This document shows, piece after piece, positions 17,319 through 24,604 of a stretch of 64,000 nt of DNA. A program made the translations under genes and the position numbers. Each line of letters starts with the position of its first letter. The stretch's first letter is position 1. Origin of the DNA: Candidatus Thorarchaeota archaeon (GTDB lineage: Archaea > Asgardarchaeota > Thorarchaeia > Thorarchaeales > Thorarchaeaceae); NCBI GenBank assembly GCA_016840825.1, contig JAEORN010000106.1:1-64000 (forward strand). The letters run 5' to 3'. Under the pieces are notes generated by a model. It worked only from the letters and a program-made list of their open reading frames with translations, did not search any database and was not told where the DNA came from.

Positions 17319-18597
17319 CATAAACCGCAAGCTTGTTTCCTTTGTCTAGTACAAGTATACGCGCCTTGGGATCTTTAGATATCCAACCATCAACTACTTT
17401 CTGGATATTATCCACTTTTTCCATATGTACTGACTCAACAGTCATCTTGTCTAGGGATGTGTACATCTTGATCATTGATATCCGTTTCATCAATTCTGCG
17501 AACTTGTATGCTTTATGCTCGTAGAGGTGATATTTTGAACTGATGGATGCAATTACATCATCTAGCGGTGCAGTCAGCTTGTTATAGAAATTCTCAATGG
17601 CTGAGTCCGGTGCTACACCATCTCGACATTCAGCAATAAATAACACTTCACCTCCATCTCTTACAGCATTCTTTGTAAGCTCCATAGCGCGTTGCGCATG
17701 ATAGAGACTTTTGTCTTGCGGATAGCCACCCGGTGAAACAATAATGAATCTTTCAGGAGTGACAGTGAAACTTGCAGTTTCATCAAGAAGCTCAATTCCT
17801 GCTGTTGTGACGGTTTCGATGTTTCCTGCATCCGCCCAGACAAGCTTTGGTCCATTGGAGATGACTGCCAGAGTGAAGACCTTAGCATTCTTGGTAACCA
17901 TTTCCATTGCTTCTCTCATATCATCTGCAAGGGGATTATTCCTCTTGGTTTCATCTGGATGATATGGATGCCTCCCAAATGTTGAATTAGGGTCTAGAGC
18001 CATTGAATGATTTCCCTCGATGCTTGGAAATGCACAAATCCCTGGTAGGAAATCTTTCAAGGCATTTGAATAGCCTGCGAAATAATGAGCTTTCATATCT
18101 GCAATTGGAACGTAAAGGTCGTGATTTGCTGCAAGAGAGCTAATTATAACTGGTGTTCCTCGACTTGTCTTTCCGAGATTTATGATATCTGAGTCTTGAC
18201 AATCATTGATTTTAACCAAGAAATTCTGAATCTTGTTGTCTGTAGCAATCCTCTCAATCATATCAACAATCTCTAGATTCTCTGGATGATCCACTTCATG
18301 AGAGCCAGTTGTTATCATGAATGTGATACTATTGGCATGCTTCAACCTCGGAATAACTGCATTGAGTAGCTCCCAATGAGGTTCATCCCGAGTATGATCC
18401 TCTACAAGAACACAGACGCTCTTACTCTTGGAGAGATTCTCAAGTGACGGCCCGTGAGGGTTGTTTAATACCCTGTTGAGTTCTTCTTGAACATTAGGAA
18501 TGGTTCTTACTTCCTTTGGGATAATCCTGCCTGCATAATTCTTCTCTGGGATATCTATAGGAACTTTGGTTTCGCCATATGTCACTTCGATTCTCAT
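17311..18597 (-). CDS. larA: LarA-family (lactate racemase-like) protein
   Basis: About 428 residues, matching nickel-pincer racemases of the LarA family. Motifs: VCVLVEDHTRDEP near residue 70, TTGSHEVDHPENLEIV (substrate/cofactor His), ADMKAHYFAGYSNALKDFLPG (the cofactor-bearing Lys region) and FPSIEGNHSMA. ATG 18597 has GAGG 8 bases upstream; an ATG 33 bases earlier lacks a ribosome site. LarA needs the NPN cofactor made by LarB, LarC and LarE, none of which is in this window. Family members racemise lactate or other 2-hydroxy acids, so the substrate is open. Confidence 0.88.
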   Translation of the reverse strand: MRIEVTYGETKVPIDIPEKNYAGRIIPKEVRTIPNVQEELNRVLNNPHGPSLENLSKSKSVCVLVEDHTRDEPHWELLNAVIPRLKHANSITFMITTGSHEVDHPENLEIVDMIERIATDNKIQNFLVKINDCQDSDIINLGKTSRGTPVIISSLAANHDLYVPIADMKAHYFAGYSNALKDFLPGICAFPSIEGNHSMALDPNSTFGRHPYHPDETKRNNPLADDMREAMEMVTKNAKVFTLAVISNGPKLVWADAGNIETVTTAGIELLDETASFTVTPERFIIVSPGGYPQDKSLYHAQRAMELTKNAVRDGGEVLFIAECRDGVAPDSAIENFYNKLTAPLDDVIASISSKYHLYEHKAYKFAELMKRISMIKMYTSLDKMTVESVHMEKVDNIQKVVDGWISKDPKARILVLDKGNKLAVYAK

Positions 18598-18694
18598 ATT
18601 CTGTTCCTCTAAACTGACTTGAACATTCACAAAGAAAAGGATTACACTATGTCCTAGAGAACACTGATAAAAGCTAGAGTTGTATCAAAGTGAC

Positions 18695-19012
18695 ATGAGT
18701 TCCCAGAATCAAGACCAAAGCATGGGTGGCATGGGGAAGTGGTTGGCAATTGGCAGTGAGCTACCCTGCTCAGTTATTGCTTTGCTGCTAGTTGGCCAAG
18801 TTTTTGGTCAATCAGTCCTTGGACCAACTGGCGCAACAACAGGAGCATTGCTAGGAGCTGTTCTGGGTTTCTTTCTCGGAATCTATGGGGTGTATGCCAC
18901 TGTCAAATACTATGACAGAATGGAGGTCCAATCTCAACTAAGACGAACCTATATGCCTCCAGAAGAAGAAATATTCGAGGATGTCAAATTTGACATCCCC
19001 GACGAAGACTAG
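18695..19012 (+). CDS. AtpI/AtpZ-like small membrane protein
   Basis: About 105 residues with two hydrophobic segments. KWLAIGSELPCSVIALLLVG, a glycine-rich turn, then GALLGAVLGFFLGIYGVY resembles the AtpI/AtpZ (ATPase gene 1) proteins that assist c-ring assembly or cation supply in bacterial rotary ATPases. An acidic C-terminal tail follows. It lies about 0.7 kb upstream of A-ATPase genes C and K, which supports the link, though a four-helix membrane gene on the other strand lies between. ATG 18695 is chosen over an upstream TTG. Confidence 0.6.
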   Translation: MSSQNQDQSMGGMGKWLAIGSELPCSVIALLLVGQVFGQSVLGPTGATTGALLGAVLGFFLGIYGVYATVKYYDRMEVQSQLRRTYMPPEEEIFEDVKFDIPDED

Positions 19013-19015
19013 TGT

Positions 19016-19594
19016 CTACTTTAGGAATTCTGAATCATCTGCATCTAGAACTTCGATGATGATTTTTGTTGAGGACCGTCCTACTCCTGCTATGATTATT
19101 TGAATGAGTAGTGCAATGAAGAAGGCTCCTAATGCATAGGAGAATAATAGCAGAAGAATCGAATCACCTATCATCGGAATCAGGAATCGATTGTGTATTA
19201 TCCACCAGATGTAAATGCCGATTATTCCCATAATGAAGACTAAGATTCCATATGCATAGACTACCAGTTTCACCCTCGGACTATCAAGTCTTACCTGTTC
19301 TATTCCTGGTCCGATTACTGCATTTCCTATTCTTCTCGAGAATCTTAGAAAGACGCTAAGAGCTGCCAAGAATATCATTACTGCTAAGGCACAAGCTATG
19401 AGGAATAGAAGAAACTGAAGGTCTTGGTCTAGCTCGGGAAAGATATCCCCGATGTAGTATCCCGCGAGTGAGCCAATCATAACGATTACTGCTACGATTT
19501 GAACTACGAATGTCAACGTTGCTGAAGTTCTGAAGAGACTACCTATATCGAAGAGGTCAACTTTCTGGGTTTGCCTAAATTCATCATCTGACAT
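19016..19594 (-). CDS. Unknown four-helix membrane protein
   Basis: About 192 residues with four clear transmembrane helices (around 27-50, 62-85, 110-133 and 150-172) and a short acidic C-terminus. No family recognised. It ends convergently with the AtpI-like gene (three bases apart) and is divergent from the A-ATPase C gene. An ATG at 19594 is used; the TTG nine bases upstream is an alternative. Confidence 0.6.
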   Translation of the reverse strand: MSDDEFRQTQKVDLFDIGSLFRTSATLTFVVQIVAVIVMIGSLAGYYIGDIFPELDQDLQFLLFLIACALAVMIFLAALSVFLRFSRRIGNAVIGPGIEQVRLDSPRVKLVVYAYGILVFIMGIIGIYIWWIIHNRFLIPMIGDSILLLLFSYALGAFFIALLIQIIIAGVGRSSTKIIIEVLDADDSEFLK

Positions 19595-19680
19595 AATTCC
19601 CAACCACTTTTTCTAATGATTATCACGTTTATGAATCTTCGTCAAACCATACTCAGACAAGTTGATGCTCCTTCGTTATC

Positions 19681-19689
19681 CTTATATCA
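19681..19689 (+). promoter_or_regulatory. TATA-like box of A-ATPase C-K transcript
   Basis: CTTATATCA lies about 72 bases before the atpC ATG. A start near 19712 would leave a leader of about 40 bases. Archaeal TATA resemblance is visible; no start site is known. Confidence 0.4.
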
Positions 19690-19715
19690 GGTATCACCCG
19701 TGTGCAACATCACTG

Positions 19716-19732
19716 CGTCAATCCCCTTGACG
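19716..19732 (+). promoter_or_regulatory. Leader stem-loop or operator ahead of atpC
   Basis: CGTCAA-TCCCC-TTGACG forms a perfect six-base stem just after the predicted transcript start of atpC. It could be an operator over the start site or a 5' leader hairpin. The function is inferred. Confidence 0.35.
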
Positions 19733-19752
19733 GACGCGAACGGTGAGCAACT

Positions 19753-20817
19753 ATGAGCTCGAAAGCAGCGAACGAGTATGGATTTGTCAATGCAAGAATT
19801 CGTGGTATGATGTCCCGATTTCTCAAACTAGACACCTATGAAGCGCTGCTTCAAACGCGTTCATATGATGATTTCATCAAGTTGCTGGCTGGTACCTATT
19901 ATGGTCCGATCGTCAGTAAGGCATACCCTTCAGGGCAACCAACTCCTGACGAACTGGCACTTGTTCTCTCAGAGGATTTTGCGAATGTCAGCTATAGTCT
20001 GACTAAGTCTCTTTCTGGGAAAGTAAGTGCATTCGCTGAAGCATATATGAAAATGTTCCTAGCCGAGAGCATCAAATCGATGATTCGAGGCATTCATGTT
20101 GGGCTCGATAAAGAAGAGATACTTCGTTTTGCTGTCCCTACTTCACCTGAGCAAGCTGAGGAGTTTGAGCATTTAGCAGACTCTCGCTCAGTGCAGGGAT
20201 TCATCGATGAGCTCCCATATTGGGATCTGAAGATCTCTCTTCTTACAAAAGTCCATGTCTATGAGGAATATGATTCAACAGCTCCGTTAGAGGTTGCGAC
20301 CGAGAATTGGTATTTGAAGAATCTAATGAAAGCGCTAAATGGCTTCACAGTGGATGATCAAAAACGAGTCTTAGATATCGTAGAAGCAAGAGTGGACCTA
20401 AGAAATGTTTTGACTATGCTTCGTGCGCTAGCTCTTCAGCTAGAATCTAGAGCAATCGATATGTCCCTCGTTGAGTTCACAGGAAGATCAAAAGCATTGT
20501 TGGAAACCATAAGATCCAAACCCAATTGGCGCGAAGTCATCTCTGCTCTTGATAGCACTCGCTATCGAGAACTTGCTGGACGAATAGCGAGGCTCTATGA
20601 GGAAGAGCAGAACCTTGTTTCTGCAGAGCTTGCAATAGAAGACTATATCGCACAGCGTGTAAAGCAGAAAATGTCTGCGTATCCCTTCCAATTGGGGTCA
20701 GTCATTGGATTTTTTAACCTGAAATTCTATGAAGTCCGCAACATACGGTCGATTGCCGTGGGGATTGAACGAGGCGAGTCTGCCGAAAACATCAGACGAA
20801 TGATCACTCTATGGTGA
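19753..20817 (+). CDS. atpC: A/V-type ATPase subunit C
   Basis: 354 residues, the usual length. Subunit C (d-type) is the funnel-shaped socket that joins the central stalk to the membrane c-ring in archaeal rotary ATPases. It begins SSKAANEYGFVNARIRGM, the family's N-terminal signature (Y-x-x-x-R-x-R), followed by ALLQTRSYDDFIKLLAGTYYG; the three helical repeats extend to the C-terminal RRMITLW. GGTGA precedes the ATG by six bases. It is followed 18 bases later by the K-subunit gene on the same strand. Confidence 0.93.
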   Translation: MSSKAANEYGFVNARIRGMMSRFLKLDTYEALLQTRSYDDFIKLLAGTYYGPIVSKAYPSGQPTPDELALVLSEDFANVSYSLTKSLSGKVSAFAEAYMKMFLAESIKSMIRGIHVGLDKEEILRFAVPTSPEQAEEFEHLADSRSVQGFIDELPYWDLKISLLTKVHVYEEYDSTAPLEVATENWYLKNLMKALNGFTVDDQKRVLDIVEARVDLRNVLTMLRALALQLESRAIDMSLVEFTGRSKALLETIRSKPNWREVISALDSTRYRELAGRIARLYEEEQNLVSAELAIEDYIAQRVKQKMSAYPFQLGSVIGFFNLKFYEVRNIRSIAVGIERGESAENIRRMITLW

Positions 20818-20835
20818 TAAAAAGGAGATAACCCG

Positions 20836-21222
20836 ATGAAAATAGATACACGAACAAGCAGTTTCATGTTGTTCATATTGGGTGCAGTCCTGTTCTCACT
20901 AGTAATGTCCATATTAGCCCTACCTGCATCTGCGGTAGGAGTTGCTCCCGGGTCAGGGTTCTCAGCACTTCAAACTGAATCTTCTGGTTGGGCGATAATG
21001 GGTCTCGCAGTTGGTGCAGGCCTAGCCATTGGACTAGCTGGAATTGGCGGTGGCCTGGGCATGGGAACTGCATCTGCAGCAGCACTTGGTGCTATCACTG
21101 AGAAACCCGAGACCTTTGGTAAATCAATTCTATATGTTGTATTTATCGAAGCTATCGCAATCTACGGATTCGTCATTGCTTTCCTTCTAGTTGGATATAT
21201 CCCTCAATTGATAGGTCACTAA
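20836..21222 (+). CDS. atpK: A/V-type ATPase proteolipid subunit K (c)
   Basis: 128 residues. An N-terminal hydrophobic segment ending LPASA looks like a cleavable signal. It is followed by one helical hairpin: a glycine-rich helix (GAGLAIGLAGIGGGLGMG) and a second helix VFIEAIAIYGFVIAFLL carrying the ion-binding Glu and a Tyr five residues on. The Gln and Ser/Thr ligands of Na+ type rings are missing, so H+ coupling is more likely (inference). AAAAGGAGATAA supplies a strong ribosome site before the ATG. It is co-transcribed with atpC. Confidence 0.93.
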   Translation: MKIDTRTSSFMLFILGAVLFSLVMSILALPASAVGVAPGSGFSALQTESSGWAIMGLAVGAGLAIGLAGIGGGLGMGTASAAALGAITEKPETFGKSILYVVFIEAIAIYGFVIAFLLVGYIPQLIGH

Positions 21223-21239
21223 AGGATTCAGTGTACGAG

Positions 21240-21277
21240 AGAAGATGAGGATGGATCAAACCATCTCTCTATCTTCT
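21240..21277 (+). terminator. Terminator hairpin between atpK and atpE
   Basis: AGAAGAT pairs with ATCTTCT (21240-21246 with 21271-21277) around an inner GATGG/CCATC stem (21250-21254 with 21261-21265), followed by a T-rich stretch. It lies in the 65-base gap between two convergent ATPase genes. Confidence 0.55.
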
Positions 21278-21287
21278 TGACTCTATT

Positions 21288-21902
21288 TTATTCCTCAAAA
21301 AGAATGGTTGAAACTTCGTCCCTGATTTTATTCTCTAGTCTTTCCATTCTAGCTTCGAACGTATTATCGACCCATTTGGTTCCCTCTTGATTTCGAATAA
21401 TGAGTCCGCCAGAAGCTCTAATATTATCTTTCGCGATAGCGACACTGACTTTCCTACCTAACTCGTCAGAAATTGCCTTAGCAATACTTGTTGCATTCAC
21501 AACTTTTTCTTGTCCTTTTGGCAATACGAGCTCAAAGGAATCCTCATGCAAGGCCGCCGCACCTGCTATTGCAAGCTTTGTGAGCACCTCATCGTATTTG
21601 CTACTCTTTGCTTGTTTTCTAAGATCTTCTTCAGCAGTAGCTAGAATTTCTTTGACCACGTTCTCCTTCGCGTCGAGAATCTTGTATTTGGCTTTCAGCT
21701 TCGCACTCGCTTGCTGTCTTGCCAACTCAGCATCACTTTCTATCTTCGCTTTACTCATGATCTGCTGTTCGACAGTCTGCGCCTTTGTCTTTGCATCCTT
21801 CAGCATCTGATCTTTTTGGAGTTCAGCTTCCCTCATGATGCCTTTGATTTTCTCCTCAGTCTTGGTTTCAATGATATTGATAATGTTGGAGATACCGCTC
21901 AT
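21288..21902 (-). CDS. atpE: A/V-type ATPase subunit E
   Basis: 204 residues, the normal size for the peripheral stalk subunit E. The N-terminal half is a long charged coiled coil (residues about 10-105); the C-terminal globular half has the family pattern LVLPKGQE...GGLIIRNQEGTKWVDNTFEARMER. E pairs with H to form the peripheral stator that holds the catalytic head. It lies three bases after the H-subunit gene and convergent with atpK. Confidence 0.93.
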   Translation of the reverse strand: MSGISNIINIIETKTEEKIKGIMREAELQKDQMLKDAKTKAQTVEQQIMSKAKIESDAELARQQASAKLKAKYKILDAKENVVKEILATAEEDLRKQAKSSKYDEVLTKLAIAGAAALHEDSFELVLPKGQEKVVNATSIAKAISDELGRKVSVAIAKDNIRASGGLIIRNQEGTKWVDNTFEARMERLENKIRDEVSTILFEE

Positions 21903-21905
21903 TTT

Positions 21906-22229
21906 CTATTCCTCCTCAAGTAATAGCTTCATAGCAGCTTTGATGGCATCCTTCCTCTTCTTCTCTGAGGCAGCAATCATTTGCTCGATTTTAGAATCTG
22001 TGTCCTTGTGGATTTTGCTTTCGAGCTTCTTAGCTTCACCAGATATTCCTTCAAGAATCCTTGTCGATTCTCTCTTTGCGGATTCTTCAGCCTGCTGAAT
22101 GATCATCTTCGATTCACGGTCGGCTTGATCTCTAATATCCCGTGCCCGTTTCTCGGCTTCTTCTATCTTCTCACGAGCTGCCATTTCTGCAGCGTGAATC
22201 TGTTCAACTCCGTCTTGGGTCGATTCCAT
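21906..22229 (-). CDS. ahaH: A/V-type ATPase subunit H (peripheral stalk)
   Basis: 107 residues, nearly all coiled coil with the right-handed pattern seen in AhaH/NtpF-type subunits (AAREKIEEAEKRARDIRDQA, then AEESAKRESTRILEGI). It binds subunit E in the stator. It starts the minus-strand H-E transcript and is divergent from the subunit I gene. The direct linkage to subunit E makes the call firm despite low sequence complexity. Confidence 0.88.
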   Translation of the reverse strand: MESTQDGVEQIHAAEMAAREKIEEAEKRARDIRDQADRESKMIIQQAEESAKRESTRILEGISGEAKKLESKIHKDTDSKIEQMIAASEKKRKDAIKAAMKLLLEEE

Positions 22230-22419
22230 TGTTTATCCCTCTAAAGATGGAGACTATTGTCTTCGTACTACATTCACTGATAAAGATTGAGCTTGCGCTG
22301 TTCAATACGCCAAGTCATAACGCTTATCTGTGTATGTACTTGTCTTTGGGTTCAACGTCTACGCTCAGGTTGAATGCCTTGATATATGCTACGGCGTCAT
22401 TATTACGGTGAAATTGGCC

Positions 22420-24603
22420 ATGATTCTGAGAATGAGTCCCTCAAAAATGCTTGTCGCCAAAGTTGTTTCGCACCGAGACCTTGAACGGAAGATGATTCTT
22501 GCGTTGGAGGAGTTCAGCCTTTTCGAACCGATTGATGTTCGACATCAAGCCGGGATTCTGGAGGTCAAGCGAACTCGAGATGAAGAAACAGTTTTTGCAG
22601 CCTCGGATAGGATACAAGTTATTCTAGAATCCCTTGATATTGAGACCTCGAGAGGAATAGGAAAGCGTGCAACAGTTGATGATCGTGAAATCAGCGATTC
22701 CATCGATTTTGTTTCTAAAGTAATTCAATCAGTTGAGCCTGAAATCCTTGAAACAGACAAGGAGCTAGCCGCTCTTTCACTAGAGTTGGATCGACAAAAG
22801 GGTATCTATGATATTGCCTTGTCATTGGAACCTTTAGGTCTGAATCTTGAGATGATTGGCACATCTGAGTATACCTACACAACAGCAGGCCGAATAGAAT
22901 CTGGTCGCCTAAGTAAATTGGAATGGAGTCTTAACGAGATAACCGAGGGTGCTTTTGTCTTCAGAGCTGTTCCTGGGAGAAAGGCCAAGAATATGATGAT
23001 AGCGAGTGTTAGCATCCCTATAGAGAGAAAGGATGCCGCAGATCGTATATTCACAGCCATCGGTTTTGAAACCTTTAGCGTTCCTGAAAACTACAAAGGT
23101 AGTCCTCACCAAATTGCAGAGGAAGCTATGACCCAAATTGCTCAACTTGAGAAGGAAATTGAACAGCTAAAGAACAGAAAAGCTCTCATTGCTAAAGAAT
23201 GGGGCCCACAATTGCTTGCTGCTTGGGAAGTCCTAGAGATTGAGAAAACACGAACGAATTTCAAAGGATTCTTGGTCTATACTGAATCATCCGTGAAAGC
23301 TTGGGGCTGGGTTCCTGAGGGCACACAAGAAACGCTTCGCTCACTACTCTCAGAATATGTTGGCACTGCATACGATTTACAGTTTGATGAACCCGATTTT
23401 GCAGAAACAGACTCGCCAACCTATCTGGATAATCCAAGCATCATGAGTGCTACCGAAGACGTGGTTTCTGCATATGGTGTTCCATCTAAGAGTGATCTTG
23501 ATCCAACAAAAATCATGTGGCTGTCATTTCCAATTATCTTTGGACTTGTCTTTGCAGATATTGGTCAGGGACTTCTAATCATGCTCATCGGATTCGCTGC
23601 GATTAGAGCGAAACGAAGAGGCGATGATTGGGGGCAGATTCTAGGCTATATCCAAAACGGTGGATGGGGCCTAGTGATGATGGGTCTATTTGCCATTATA
23701 GGCGGCTTTCTATTTGGTAGTTTCTTTGGCTCTGAAACTGTCATTGAGGCGCAATGGGATATCTTTGTCCATTATTTCCCTGATGGGAGTCAGAATACAT
23801 ATCGTGCAGCGCATATGCTGAAACTCTCCATAGAAGTTGGCATTATCCATATTTCATTAGGAATCATTCTGGACATTTATAATAAAATCAAGCATCACAA
23901 GCGAGATGGTGCACTCACAAGCCTCTTCTATCTTTGGCTATACCTTGGATTTGTGAATCTGCTATTTGGTGTGAGCTATAACAGCATCAATCAATGGTTC
24001 AGCCCAGATGGGGCAGTCAATCTTTGGCTACCAATCGTAGGTATTGGCTATGGGACCGGTAATAACGGAATTTACCCGACACTTCCTATTGCACCTATGA
24101 CATTCACAATTCTAGGTCTTTTCGTACCTCTGATTCTTATGGCATTGCTGTCGTTCATGCACGGAATGGATGGTGCAGTTCACTTTATCGAATCAGCTCT
24201 TGGTATGATCAGTCACACTGTCAGCTATGCGCGTATCTTTGCATTGAACACGGTGCATGTGATTCTTAGCGGAGTATTCTTTTCTTTCACAGCTGGCCTT
24301 TTGGTACTTAACTTCCCTCCTGTTGCTATAGGTGAGATTGTTTTGATACCGGAAACAATTCCGTACCATGGAGTGGATATGGTTCCCGGAATGTCCCTGG
24401 TTGGAGCTTTGATTGGAACATTCATCGTCGGCATCCTGGAAGGTCTCTTAGCATTCATGCATACTTTGCGTTTGCACTTTGTTGAGTGGTTTAGCAAATT
24501 CTATCATGCTGGTGGTATTGCATTTGCACCATTCACTGCTAAGAGAATATTCACTATGCTACCAAGTGCTATAGCTGAGAGTGCAATGGCAACTAATGTG
24601 TAA
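22420..24603 (+). CDS. atpI: A/V-type ATPase subunit I (a)
   Basis: About 727 residues. The N-terminal cytoplasmic half is the coiled-coil arm with alpha/beta lobes (KVVSHRDLERKMILALEEF; LEKEIEQLKNRKALIAKEW). The C-terminal half has about eight membrane helices and conserved motifs MWLSFPIIFGLVFADIGQG, FGSFFGSE and SHTVSYARIFALNTVHVIL with the essential Arg for ion transfer to the c-ring. The ATG at 22420 is preferred; the frame upstream is open but not conserved-looking. It is alone on its strand, opposite the H-E pair. The catalytic subunits A, B, D and F must be elsewhere. Confidence 0.93.
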   Translation: MILRMSPSKMLVAKVVSHRDLERKMILALEEFSLFEPIDVRHQAGILEVKRTRDEETVFAASDRIQVILESLDIETSRGIGKRATVDDREISDSIDFVSKVIQSVEPEILETDKELAALSLELDRQKGIYDIALSLEPLGLNLEMIGTSEYTYTTAGRIESGRLSKLEWSLNEITEGAFVFRAVPGRKAKNMMIASVSIPIERKDAADRIFTAIGFETFSVPENYKGSPHQIAEEAMTQIAQLEKEIEQLKNRKALIAKEWGPQLLAAWEVLEIEKTRTNFKGFLVYTESSVKAWGWVPEGTQETLRSLLSEYVGTAYDLQFDEPDFAETDSPTYLDNPSIMSATEDVVSAYGVPSKSDLDPTKIMWLSFPIIFGLVFADIGQGLLIMLIGFAAIRAKRRGDDWGQILGYIQNGGWGLVMMGLFAIIGGFLFGSFFGSETVIEAQWDIFVHYFPDGSQNTYRAAHMLKLSIEVGIIHISLGIILDIYNKIKHHKRDGALTSLFYLWLYLGFVNLLFGVSYNSINQWFSPDGAVNLWLPIVGIGYGTGNNGIYPTLPIAPMTFTILGLFVPLILMALLSFMHGMDGAVHFIESALGMISHTVSYARIFALNTVHVILSGVFFSFTAGLLVLNFPPVAIGEIVLIPETIPYHGVDMVPGMSLVGALIGTFIVGILEGLLAFMHTLRLHFVEWFSKFYHAGGIAFAPFTAKRIFTMLPSAIAESAMATNV

Positions 24604-24604
24604 T

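Noticed and set aside
22330..22419. Upstream extension of A-ATPase subunit I
   Set aside because: The residues before ATG 22420 are hydrophobic and unlike the family's start; the region is the divergent promoter between H and I.
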